From assembly GCF_018156225.1 (NCBI RefSeq), contig NZ_JAGTAR010000002.1:62001-126000 (forward strand): a stretch of DNA of 64,000 nt, in the 5' to 3' direction. The DNA comes from Carboxylicivirga sediminis (GTDB taxonomy: Bacteria; Bacteroidota; Bacteroidia; Bacteroidales; Marinilabiliaceae). Each line of letters begins with the position of its first letter. The stretch's first letter is position 1. This document shows, in pieces, positions 19,499 through 27,799 of the stretch. Under the pieces are notes generated by a model. The model was not told where the DNA came from. It did not search any database and was given only the letters and a program-made list of their open reading frames with translations. The position numbers and the translations under genes were made by a program.

Positions 19499-19553
19499 TA
19501 CCTGAAAACAACACACCCGGACGGTTTTGTAAATAAGCTAAAAAGGAAAGAGT

Positions 19554-19769
19554 ATGATTATTAAATTGATTACAGGACTTGGGGAAATACGTATGCACAG
19601 GAAAGTTGCAGGGATTGAGTTCCCCCGTAAAAACGAGGTTCAGGTCGTATTTAAAGATACTTATGCCGACTTGGTTATTCCAATTTCACCAGAGATGGAT
19701 CACCAGCTTTTAGTTGGTATCTTTTACGATTACCTTAGCCACCCTGCCAGCCGAATTGCCATCGCATAA
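19554..19769 (+). CDS. Small stand-alone protein of unknown function (71 aa)
   Basis: I do not recognise the family. The 71-residue product has no signal peptide or long membrane helix. It alternates short beta-like stretches (KNEVQVVFKD, ADLVIPISPEM) with a helix (HQLLVGIFYDYLS), so it looks like a small folded domain. It has a purine-rich AAAGGAAAG stretch just before the ATG, a two-part promoter about 60 bases upstream, and a perfect 13-base terminator 23 bases after the stop. That makes a complete monocistronic unit, which argues for a real, well-expressed gene. Confidence 0.65.
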   Translation: MIIKLITGLGEIRMHRKVAGIEFPRKNEVQVVFKDTYADLVIPISPEMDHQLLVGIFYDYLSHPASRIAIA

Positions 19770-19792
19770 TTATTTAGAAAGCATATCATAAG

Positions 19793-19835
19793 CTGCAAAA
19801 GAAATTTGAACTGAGATTTCTTTTGCAGTCTTTTT
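19793..19835 (+). terminator. Strong terminator of the small gene at 19554
   Basis: A perfect 13-base stem (19793-19805 with 19816-19828), a 10-base loop and a T-rich tail. Confidence 0.9.
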
Positions 19836-19862
19836 GATTTCTGTATCTTCATATACCTAAAC

Positions 19863-21560
19863 ATGCTATATATGAAAGATATCCAACTGCTCATTTTACT
19901 TCTGTCACTTATCATTTTTCAAACTTCCGCTCAGGACAGAATTACCGGCCTTAACTTTGCTTCGCGCAGTGAGGTCATCGCCCAAAATGGCATAGCCTGC
20001 ACCAGTCACCCCCTGTCCACGCAAATTGCAATAGATATACTAAAACAAGGAGGTAATGCTATAGATGCCGCCATTGCTGCCAACGCAGCTTTGGGCTTAA
20101 TGGAGCCAACCGGCTGTGGCATTGGCGGTGACCTTTTCGCCCTTATTTGGGATGCGAATACAAAACAACTATATGGGCTTAATGGCAGTGGTCGATCTCC
20201 TCAAACACTAAGCATCAACTATTTTAACAGTCAGAATCTTGATAAAATTCCTTCGTACGGTCCATTATCGGTGAGCGTTCCAGGCTGTGTAGATGCCTGG
20301 TTTGAATTACACCAGCGCTTTGGCCAACTTACAATGGAAGAAATATTAGCGCCAGCCATATCGTACGCCGAAAATGGCTTTCCCCTAAGTGAACTTATCG
20401 CTTATTACTGGGAGCGTTCGGTTAAGCTTCACCAAAAATATCCGAATGTAATTGAAACCTATACCTCCAATGGGAATATCCCCGTGAAAGGCGACATACT
20501 TAAAAATCCGTACCTGGCTGAAACATATAGACAATTGGCTAAACAAGGCAGAAACTATTTTTATAAGGGAAAATTGGCCGAAACCATTACCAAATTTATT
20601 AAGCAACAAGGCGGCTTCCTGAGCATAGAAGACCTGGCAAGCCATCGCTCACAATGGGTTGAACCTGTTTCTGTTAACTATCGCGGTTACGACATATGGG
20701 AATTACCACCTAACGGACAAGGCATTACAGCCCTCCAAATGCTAAACATTATTAAAGGGTACTCTTTTGAGAAAGAAGAATTTGGTACAGCACGCCATCT
20801 GCATCTTGTGACTGAGGCAAAGAAACTGGCTTTTGAGGACAGGGCAAAGTATTATGCTGATATGGATATGCAGAACGTACCTGTTGAGAAGCTTATTTCA
20901 GAAGAATATGCTAAGCAAAGAAGAGACTTAATTGATATGCAAAAAGCCGGACAATATATTGCCGGTACAATCAGCCATGGCGAAACGATATACCTGACCG
21001 TTGCAGACCGATGGGGCAATATGGTTTCGCTTATACAGAGCAACTACCGCGGTATGGGTTCGGGTATGGTACCGCCTCAATGTGGGTTTATGCTGCAAAA
21101 CCGCGGCGAACTATTTTCATTAGATCCAGACGATGCCAATGCGTTAGCCCCTGGTAAAAGACCTTTTCACACAATCATACCTGCATTTGTAACAAAAAAT
21201 CAACAGCCAGTTATGAGCTTTGGTGTAATGGGTGGTGACTTTCAACCGCAAGGGCATGTGCAGGTTTTAATGAATATTATTGATTTTGGCATGAATCTGC
21301 AGGAAGCTGGAGATGCACCACGATTCAGTCATACTGGCTCATCGCAACCAACAGGTAAAAGAGCGAAAGGGAAAGGTCAGCTAAATATCGAAACCGGTTT
21401 TAGCAACAAAACTATTTTAGAGCTCACAAAGATGGGTCACTCAGTAGGTTTCCTACCAGGCTCTTACGGCGGATATCAAGCTATATGGTACGACAGTAAA
21501 AGAGGCGTATACATTGGCGCATCAGAAAAACGGAAAGACGGAATGGCTGCCGGGTATTAA
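19863..21560 (+). CDS. Gamma-glutamyltransferase-family hydrolase
   Basis: A 565-residue secreted N-terminal-nucleophile hydrolase. A signal peptide covers about residues 1-23, ending SAQ; a second ATG three codons in is an alternative start. Conserved blocks include GGNAIDAAIAANAALGLMEP, GCGIGGD and GSGRSP. The precursor should self-cleave before Thr375 in GETIYLTVADRWGN. Classical enzymes have Thr-Thr-His there; this one has Thr-Ile-Tyr, as in the divergent GGT-like branch. It probably acts on gamma-glutamyl peptides such as glutathione, but the exact substrate is open. It stands alone with no operon partner. Confidence 0.88.
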   Translation: MLYMKDIQLLILLLSLIIFQTSAQDRITGLNFASRSEVIAQNGIACTSHPLSTQIAIDILKQGGNAIDAAIAANAALGLMEPTGCGIGGDLFALIWDANTKQLYGLNGSGRSPQTLSINYFNSQNLDKIPSYGPLSVSVPGCVDAWFELHQRFGQLTMEEILAPAISYAENGFPLSELIAYYWERSVKLHQKYPNVIETYTSNGNIPVKGDILKNPYLAETYRQLAKQGRNYFYKGKLAETITKFIKQQGGFLSIEDLASHRSQWVEPVSVNYRGYDIWELPPNGQGITALQMLNIIKGYSFEKEEFGTARHLHLVTEAKKLAFEDRAKYYADMDMQNVPVEKLISEEYAKQRRDLIDMQKAGQYIAGTISHGETIYLTVADRWGNMVSLIQSNYRGMGSGMVPPQCGFMLQNRGELFSLDPDDANALAPGKRPFHTIIPAFVTKNQQPVMSFGVMGGDFQPQGHVQVLMNIIDFGMNLQEAGDAPRFSHTGSSQPTGKRAKGKGQLNIETGFSNKTILELTKMGHSVGFLPGSYGGYQAIWYDSKRGVYIGASEKRKDGMAAGY

Positions 21561-21705
21561 AGCGGTAAGTTAAAAACAAGTAAGCCCTTAACATTTTAAT
21601 AAGCAATAAATCACCTTCAAACTATAAAAGTCGACCATTTGTCAAAAAAAGTTTAGTGCATATTCCTTTTTGAGTATTTTAAAAGTTCTTTAATCGGAAA
21701 CCAGT

Positions 21706-23091
21706 ATGAGTTTGACAAAACTGTTTGCAAATAAGAAATCTGTATTAAATCGTTTCAAAAAAATTGAACCGACCATTTACGACATTATTACACCCGTTAA
21801 CCGTTATATTGGTCAGAAGTATTTTGAAGCCACAGCCATTCAGCTCTGTCAGCTAATTGAAGCAGATTATGTAATCATTGGCCGTTATTCAGCTCAAACA
21901 AATTCTGTTGAATCCATTGCCTTTGCCGATGGCACTAAAGTTATGCCTCAGGTCAATTACAGTCTTGAAAATACACCCTGCGACAACGTAATTGGCAAAA
22001 ACACCTGCCGCATTACGTCCGGTGCCTGGGAGCGTTTCCCTGAAGACAGCTTTTTGGCAAATAAAAAAATAGAAGGCTATATAGGTATTCCGCTTTTTAA
22101 TTCGGGCTACCAGCCCAATGGCATTTTTATTGCTCTTTACCGCAACCCAATTGCACAGGCTGAAGTTATCGAATCTCTCGTTTACCTCTTTACTCCGCGT
22201 ATGAGTAGTGAAATTGAGCACATAAAGGCCAAAGAGGAACTCAACCTTAGAAATAAAGAGCTTGAAATCACCCACCTGGAGCTCAAGCGAAAAAATACTG
22301 AGTTGGACATTTCGTTAAAGAAACTGCATGAAGCGCAGAAAAAATCAGCAGAAAACGACCAACTCAAATCAACATTTTTAGCCAACCTAAGCCATGAAAT
22401 CAGAACTCCCATGAATGTTATTCTCGGGTTTTCAGAACTACTAAAGACCGAATCCTTAAGTTCTGAAGACAGGGATGAGTATATCGGAATCATCAACCTG
22501 AACGGGCTACAGTTACTCAAGGTAATGGATAACCTGATAGATATTTCTAAACTACAGACCCGTTTAATTCAAGAAGGCCCTAAGCTTTTCAACCTAAATA
22601 GTTTATTGGAGAATATGCTAAAGCATTATATGCGTGAAGTTAAATTAATGCATAAACCTCTACAACTATACCTGGAAAAGGGACTGGAAGATAATAATGA
22701 CCAAATCATTACCGATCAGCAAGGCCTGCTTAAGGTTTTAAATCACTTGCTTGATAATGCGGTTAAATTCACCAAAGACGGTTGGGTTAAATTTGGCTAT
22801 ACTATTGCAGAAGACCGTTTGTGGTTCTTTGTGAAAGATACCGGTATTGGCATACCTGAAGGAAAAGAAGAGGTGATATTTGATATGTTCAGACAGGTAT
22901 CCACCTCCAACAACCGCGAATTTGGCGGCAACGGCTTAGGCTTGGCCATCTCACAAAAATACATCGACACACTAGGGGGTGAAATTTGGCTCGACAAAAC
23001 CTATAAAGAAGGTGCTAAGTTTTGTTTTACTATCCCATTCCAAAAAACCCATAAACTAAGCAACGAGATTCCTAAAACAAGCCTTATGTAG
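21706..23091 (+). CDS. Soluble GAF-domain sensor histidine kinase
   Basis: A 461-residue protein with no membrane segment. The GAF-like sensor region lies at about 40-165 (QLCQLIEADYVIIGRYS; GYIGIPLF). A coiled coil at about 165-215 leads to the HisKA domain with phospho-acceptor His230 (LSHEIRTPMN). The HATPase domain follows at about 330-450, with the N box DNAVKFT, the G1 box DTGIGIP and the G2 box GGNGLGLAIS. There is no receiver domain and no response-regulator gene nearby, so the partner is unknown. It converges on the alanine dehydrogenase-like gene with only 3 bases between the stops. Confidence 0.92.
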   Translation: MSLTKLFANKKSVLNRFKKIEPTIYDIITPVNRYIGQKYFEATAIQLCQLIEADYVIIGRYSAQTNSVESIAFADGTKVMPQVNYSLENTPCDNVIGKNTCRITSGAWERFPEDSFLANKKIEGYIGIPLFNSGYQPNGIFIALYRNPIAQAEVIESLVYLFTPRMSSEIEHIKAKEELNLRNKELEITHLELKRKNTELDISLKKLHEAQKKSAENDQLKSTFLANLSHEIRTPMNVILGFSELLKTESLSSEDRDEYIGIINLNGLQLLKVMDNLIDISKLQTRLIQEGPKLFNLNSLLENMLKHYMREVKLMHKPLQLYLEKGLEDNNDQIITDQQGLLKVLNHLLDNAVKFTKDGWVKFGYTIAEDRLWFFVKDTGIGIPEGKEEVIFDMFRQVSTSNNREFGGNGLGLAISQKYIDTLGGEIWLDKTYKEGAKFCFTIPFQKTHKLSNEIPKTSLM

Positions 23092-23094
23092 CCA

Positions 23095-24312
23095 TCAGAA
23101 GGCCGCCATCAATAAGCCTATATCTTTATAAGGCATATTAAACCTGCGGCCAATATAACTATTGGTCAGAATACCTTTGTAAAGGTATACGCCATTACTT
23201 AATCCAATATCCTCTTTAATAAGATGATGCATACCACCCGCCTCTCCCAATCGCAGGATAATAGGTGCAAAAATATTGCTTAACGCAATGGATGATGTTC
23301 GTGAAACGCGGGATGCAACATTTGGCACACAATGATGAATAACGCCATGCTTTGTAAATACCGGATGATCGAAATCGGTACATTTACTGGATTCAAAACA
23401 GCCACCTTGATCCATACTCAAATCAATGATTATGGAGCCCTTTTTCATCTGAGCCACCTGATCTTCGGTTACCATAAAAGAGCGTCCCGCATGCATATGA
23501 CGTATGCTTCCCAGCACTGCATCGGCACTTTGCAATGCTTTTGTCAGCGCCTGCGGATGCAATACAGAAGTGAATATTCGTTGGCCAACATTACGTTCCA
23601 GCTCTCGTAGCTTGTGATAAGAATTATCAAACACTTTTACCGAAGCGCCCAGTCCCAAAGCAGCTTTGGCAGCAAACTCACCAGCCGTACCTGCTCCAAG
23701 TATCACCAAATCAGCAGGAGAGATACCTGTTACACCTCCCAATAAAACTCCTTTACCATTATGAGCTTTACTGAGGTACTCGCTGGCTATCATAACCGAG
23801 GTAGCTCCTTCTATCTCACTCATACTGCGTACAACCGGATAGCAGCCGTTTTCATCCTTTAGTAGTTCAAAAGCTATAGCATTCAAGCGCCTATCGAGCA
23901 TTTTCTGCAACGATTCGCGCGTTTGATTATACAAATTCAGAAGGGAAATAATCAGCTGATTAGGTTCCAACTGATTGATTTCATCTTCGGTTAAAGCAGA
24001 TACTTTAAGGATGATATCAGCTTTTAGTACTTGCGATTTTTCCTTAACAATCTGAGCACCGCATTCGGCAAAATCATGATCAAAATAATGCGCTCTATCA
24101 CCCGCTCCAGATTCAAACAATACATTATGACCATTTTCGACCAATAGCTCCACACCCTGCGGTGTCAAAGCCACTCGGTTTTCAAAATGAGAACTTTCTT
24201 TTGGTATACCTATTGATAGTTTTTTCTTCTGTCTGCCTACCTCTAACATTTCCTCCTGCGGAAGCAGGTGGCTTTGTCCCATTGGGAAATAGGAAGTTTT
24301 ATCGCCCATCAT
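23095..24312 (-). CDS. Alanine dehydrogenase-like NAD(P)-dependent enzyme
   Basis: A 405-residue cytoplasmic enzyme of the AlaDH/PNT family. The substrate-side Arg (FENRVALTP) and Lys (IILKVSAL) are present, and the Rossmann motif is GAGTAGEFAA. The extended N-terminus (FPMGQSHLLPQEEMLEV) matches the Bacteroidota form. The His that classical alanine dehydrogenases carry in the TYLHLA segment is absent: the equivalent stretch reads ISLLNLYNQ. Conversion of alanine to pyruvate and ammonia is the usual assignment for this form but is not proven by sequence. It follows tsaE by 65 bases and may be cotranscribed with it. Confidence 0.82.
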   Translation of the reverse strand: MMGDKTSYFPMGQSHLLPQEEMLEVGRQKKKLSIGIPKESSHFENRVALTPQGVELLVENGHNVLFESGAGDRAHYFDHDFAECGAQIVKEKSQVLKADIILKVSALTEDEINQLEPNQLIISLLNLYNQTRESLQKMLDRRLNAIAFELLKDENGCYPVVRSMSEIEGATSVMIASEYLSKAHNGKGVLLGGVTGISPADLVILGAGTAGEFAAKAALGLGASVKVFDNSYHKLRELERNVGQRIFTSVLHPQALTKALQSADAVLGSIRHMHAGRSFMVTEDQVAQMKKGSIIIDLSMDQGGCFESSKCTDFDHPVFTKHGVIHHCVPNVASRVSRTSSIALSNIFAPIILRLGEAGGMHHLIKEDIGLSNGVYLYKGILTNSYIGRRFNMPYKDIGLLMAAF

Positions 24313-24377
24313 ATTCTATCTGTTTACCTTTAATACAAGGCATCAAGATAGCAAAAAAAGACTAATAAAGGAATTAG

Positions 24378-24800
24378 CTAAACCTTCTGAACAGATATCT
24401 TTCTGCGTCCGTCTGTCATTTCCTCAAGGGTAACTTCCAGGCGGCCTTCAGGCAGCAAAGATGCAATCTTTTCAGGCCACTCAATCATACTATAATGCCC
24501 TGAATACAGGTAATCCTCGTAACCCATGTCGTAGGCTTCCTCCTCCTCCTTGAGTCGATAGAAATCGAAATGATAAACAACATCATCCTGAAGGGTGTGA
24601 TACTCATTTACAATGGCAAAACTTGGACTATTAACCGTATCCTCCACATTAAGCACTTCACAAAGCGCTTTAATAAACGTTGTTTTACCAACCCCCATAG
24701 AACCATAAAACGCCAACACCCGTTCGCTTTTATAGTTTGATAAAAACTCTGCAGCAACAGCATTAATGGTATCCAAAGAATCAATGTAAAAAGTATCCAT
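24378..24800 (-). CDS. tsaE: tRNA threonylcarbamoyladenosine biosynthesis ATPase TsaE
   Basis: A 140-residue cytoplasmic P-loop ATPase that partners TsaB, TsaC and TsaD to make the t6A37 modification in ANN-reading tRNAs. The Walker A motif GSMGVGKTT is at residues 33-41. Family blocks SPSFAIVNEY and HFDFYRL follow, and MIEWPEKI near the C-terminus is typical. Length is standard. A TATTTTTG box with an ATTG -33 element lies 22 bases upstream of the ATG. Confidence 0.95.
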   Translation of the reverse strand: MDTFYIDSLDTINAVAAEFLSNYKSERVLAFYGSMGVGKTTFIKALCEVLNVEDTVNSPSFAIVNEYHTLQDDVVYHFDFYRLKEEEEAYDMGYEDYLYSGHYSMIEWPEKIASLLPEGRLEVTLEEMTDGRRKISVQKV

Positions 24801-24821
24801 CGCATCAAATAATTAGTGAGG

Positions 24822-24852
24822 CAAAAATAATTGAAGTGCCTGAATAAGCAAT
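24822..24852 (-). promoter_or_regulatory. Candidate promoter of tsaE
   Basis: On the minus strand, ATTG (24849-24852) is followed after 19 bases by TATTTTTG (24822-24829), an exact TAnnTTTG match. Confidence 0.5.
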
Positions 24853-25302
24853 AAAAGTAATACAAGTTTAGTAACGTTTTGTGTCATTAAACAATCTGTT
24901 AAGAGTTTTAAAAAAAAGCTAAAATTTCAGTCAATAGCAGATTGATATAACAATACCTTTTTAATGCTGTTAAGAACAATATCAATTCTAAAGGTCTGCT
25001 CCTATCAATTTCGAGATGTTCAGCTACCAATTTTCATTATCTACAATATGAATAATGAATAAAACCCAGCATCACCAGGTTTTACCAATTATCCAATTAC
25101 TTCAACTCGTAACTTCATTCTTTTCTCTGAAACAACAAACCAAGAACTTCATTGCTTATAATCTGTCACTTTACTGCCACCACAAGCAGACGACAAACCT
25201 GACACTAAAAACCAAATACCGTTTGACAGTTGAGCAAAACAACTATTGTATTGTATTAACTTTAATTAGATATTTGCTCAAACAACAAGGAGCATAATTT
25301 AA

Positions 25303-25310
25303 TATATTTG
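25303..25310 (+). promoter_or_regulatory. Candidate -7 box of the SLC12-like transporter gene
   Basis: TATATTTG, an exact TAnnTTTG match. The predicted start of transcription is near 25317, which rules out the TTG at 25322 as a practical start and supports the ATG at 25355. Confidence 0.5.
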
Positions 25311-25354
25311 CTCAACACACTTTGTACATTCATTGGGAAATTGAGAACATATTT

Positions 25355-27580
25355 ATGAGCACATTAACTGATAAGAAAGGCTTTGGAACAGCGCCAGTAT
25401 TTTTTACTGCTATTTCAACAATTTTAGGTGCTATCCTGTTCCTGAGATTTGGAATGGCTGTTGGCAACCTGGGTTTCTATGGAGCACTAGGTATCATTAT
25501 TCTGGGCCATATGATTACCATCCCAACAGCTTTGGCTATATCCGAAATAGCCACTAACAAACGCGTTGAAGGAGGTGGTGAATACTTTATTATATCCCGC
25601 TCATTCGGTTTAAATATTGGTGCCACTATTGGCATGGCACTATATTTCTCTCAAGCCATTAGTGTAGCTTTTTATGTCATTGCCTTTACCGAAGCATTTG
25701 AGCCTTTCTTTAACTGGATGCTATCATCTTTTGACATTGCATTGCCAAGACAGGTCATCAGCGTGCCAGCCATATTGATTTTAGCCTATATTGTATTACA
25801 AAAAGGCTCGGACATGGGTGTTAAAACACTATATGTTGTAGTGGCAGTGCTATTTATTTCTCTAACTCTCTTTTTTGTTGGACGCACATATTTTTTTGAA
25901 GCCGGTGATTACAGCCAAAACTTTGTGTTTAATAATCGTAACCAGTTTTTTGTGTGGTTTGCCATCTGTTTTCCGGCATTTACGGGCATGACAGCTGGTG
26001 TAGGGCTTAGTGGCGACCTTAAAAATCCTACCAAGTCAATACCGCGTGGTACTATGTGGGGTACCATTTGTGGCATGCTTATCTACATCTTTATCATCTA
26101 TAAATTCTCTATTTCTTTAACCCCTGAAGAAATGAGCAGTTCACAGCTGGCCATGGCTAATGTGGCTGTTTTGGGCGCTATTATTATCCCGCTCGGATTA
26201 GGCGCCTCCACCATATCGTCTGCCATTGGGTCGGTGTTGGTAGCCCCACGAACCATACAAGCTCTGGCGGCGGATAAGAGCTTTCCGAGCGTAGCACTTA
26301 ACAGATGGCTGGCCAAAGGCAAAGGCGAAACCAATGAGCCTTATAATGCAACCCTCATTACTATAGCCATCGCTCTGATATTTGTACTGATGGGTGAAGT
26401 AGATTTTGTAGCGCAAATCATCTCCATGTTTTTTATGATTACATATGGCTCTTTATGCCTGATATCCTTCCTGAATCATTTTGGAGCATCACCATCATAC
26501 CGTCCGCAATTTAAATCGCATTGGGCCATTTCACTCATTGGCTTTTTATTATCAATGTGGGTGATGTTTAAAATCAATGCTGCTTATACAATTGCTGCCT
26601 ATGTGGTTATCACTCTCTTATACCTGTACTTGAATTACATTCATAAGGAAAGAGGCGGCTTGCAAAAGATTTTCCTGGGAGCACTGTTTCAATTGAGTCG
26701 TCGCATTCAACTCTACATGCAAAAACACCGCAGCCATCAGACTGATGACGAAGAGTGGCGACCATCAGCCATTTGTATCTCATCCAACTCATTTAAGCAC
26801 AGTAAGGTGTTTGATCTGATGAAATGGATTTCATACAAACATGGCTTTGGTACCTACTTTCACTTTCTGAAAGGGTATTACTCTAAGAATACAACTACAG
26901 AGGCCAAACAAATTGTAGATAAACTAATTGATGAACACCACGATCAGGAAAGCAGCCTGTATGTTGATTGTATGATTTCGCCATCCTATACCACTGCCAT
27001 TGCACAGGCTATTCAAAGCCCAAGTATCAGTGGTATGGAGAACAATATGATTGTGTTTGAGTACAGGCGAAACGAAGCTGAGGCAATTGAGGCCATTTTG
27101 GATAATATTAGCCTGACCAGGGCTGGTAATTACGATGTTTGTGTCTTTTCTGATGCCAATAAAAATACGCATTTTAAAAATGGCATTCACATCTGGATAC
27201 GTTCCATTGACATATTGAACGCCAACCTGATGATACTGCTTGGCTTTATCATATTATCGCACCCTGACTGGAAAAAGGGCTTCGTAAAAATATTCAGCAT
27301 CTGCGACAAAGAAGATGTAGCCACAACGCGCAAACAACTGCAGGAGCTGGTTCAAACCGGGCGTTTGCCAATAACACTTTCCAATATTGAGATTATTGCT
27401 CAGGAGGAAGATAAATCATCAAAAAGTCTGATTAAAGATAAATCATCAAACGCAGGCCTGACCATTATTGGTTTTAGGGAAGAACAAACAAAGCACTCCG
27501 GATCTGAAGTTTTCGAAGGTTTTGATGATATGGGCGACATCCTTTTTGTTAACGCAAACAGGCAACAAACCATTGAATAA
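25355..27580 (+). CDS. SLC12/cation-chloride-cotransporter-like APC-superfamily permease
   Basis: A 741-residue inner-membrane transporter. About twelve membrane helices fill residues 1-440; the C-terminal 300 residues are soluble. Several blocks resemble cation-chloride cotransporters rather than ordinary amino-acid permeases: GAILFLRFGMAVGNLG, VEGGGEYFIISRSFGLNIG and FPAFTGMTAGVGLSGDLKNP. The C-terminal region resembles the regulatory domain of that family. Ion selectivity (Na, K, Cl) cannot be read from sequence. The start MSTLTDKKGFGTAPVFF is chosen over an in-frame TTG 11 codons upstream. It is monocistronic. Confidence 0.85.
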   Translation: MSTLTDKKGFGTAPVFFTAISTILGAILFLRFGMAVGNLGFYGALGIIILGHMITIPTALAISEIATNKRVEGGGEYFIISRSFGLNIGATIGMALYFSQAISVAFYVIAFTEAFEPFFNWMLSSFDIALPRQVISVPAILILAYIVLQKGSDMGVKTLYVVVAVLFISLTLFFVGRTYFFEAGDYSQNFVFNNRNQFFVWFAICFPAFTGMTAGVGLSGDLKNPTKSIPRGTMWGTICGMLIYIFIIYKFSISLTPEEMSSSQLAMANVAVLGAIIIPLGLGASTISSAIGSVLVAPRTIQALAADKSFPSVALNRWLAKGKGETNEPYNATLITIAIALIFVLMGEVDFVAQIISMFFMITYGSLCLISFLNHFGASPSYRPQFKSHWAISLIGFLLSMWVMFKINAAYTIAAYVVITLLYLYLNYIHKERGGLQKIFLGALFQLSRRIQLYMQKHRSHQTDDEEWRPSAICISSNSFKHSKVFDLMKWISYKHGFGTYFHFLKGYYSKNTTTEAKQIVDKLIDEHHDQESSLYVDCMISPSYTTAIAQAIQSPSISGMENNMIVFEYRRNEAEAIEAILDNISLTRAGNYDVCVFSDANKNTHFKNGIHIWIRSIDILNANLMILLGFIILSHPDWKKGFVKIFSICDKEDVATTRKQLQELVQTGRLPITLSNIEIIAQEEDKSSKSLIKDKSSNAGLTIIGFREEQTKHSGSEVFEGFDDMGDILFVNANRQQTIE

Positions 27581-27799
27581 AAACTGATACAAGTTGGTGA
27601 AATGAATGTGGTTCTTTGTGAATTAATACAGATTTTTTAAACTGCTCAAACTAAGAAAGGAAACTTGACAATTGGATGCGCTTTCATAAAGCTCTTGCTC
27701 AGTGATAGAATGCGATAGTTTTATGATGTCATCTTAACTAAGCTTTACGTCTCTTCTAAAAATTAATAACTTTATTACTCATTTGATAAAACTCAAATC

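Larger units (their letters stand above)
19186..19553. other. Divergent intergenic region
   Basis: This 368-base region lies between the minus-strand M23 gene and a small plus-strand gene. It carries a minus-strand -7 box at its left end and a plus-strand promoter at its right end. A poly-T tract near 19386-19395 follows a short GGAAGGC motif without a clear stem. No coding potential is apparent. Confidence 0.5.
24801..25354. other. Divergent intergenic region between tsaE and the SLC12-like transporter gene
   Basis: This 554-base AT-rich region has promoters at both ends. It contains a spaced inverted repeat, CAATCTG at 24892-24898 against CAGATTG at 24938-24944. An open frame at 25055-25297 encodes a low-complexity Q/L/T/N-rich peptide and looks accidental. 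Confidence 0.5.

Noticed and set aside
25055-25297. Open frame of 80 codons before the SLC12-like gene
   Set aside because: Low-complexity Q/L/T/N-rich composition, no family resemblance, and it ends just before the transporter promoter; it looks accidental.
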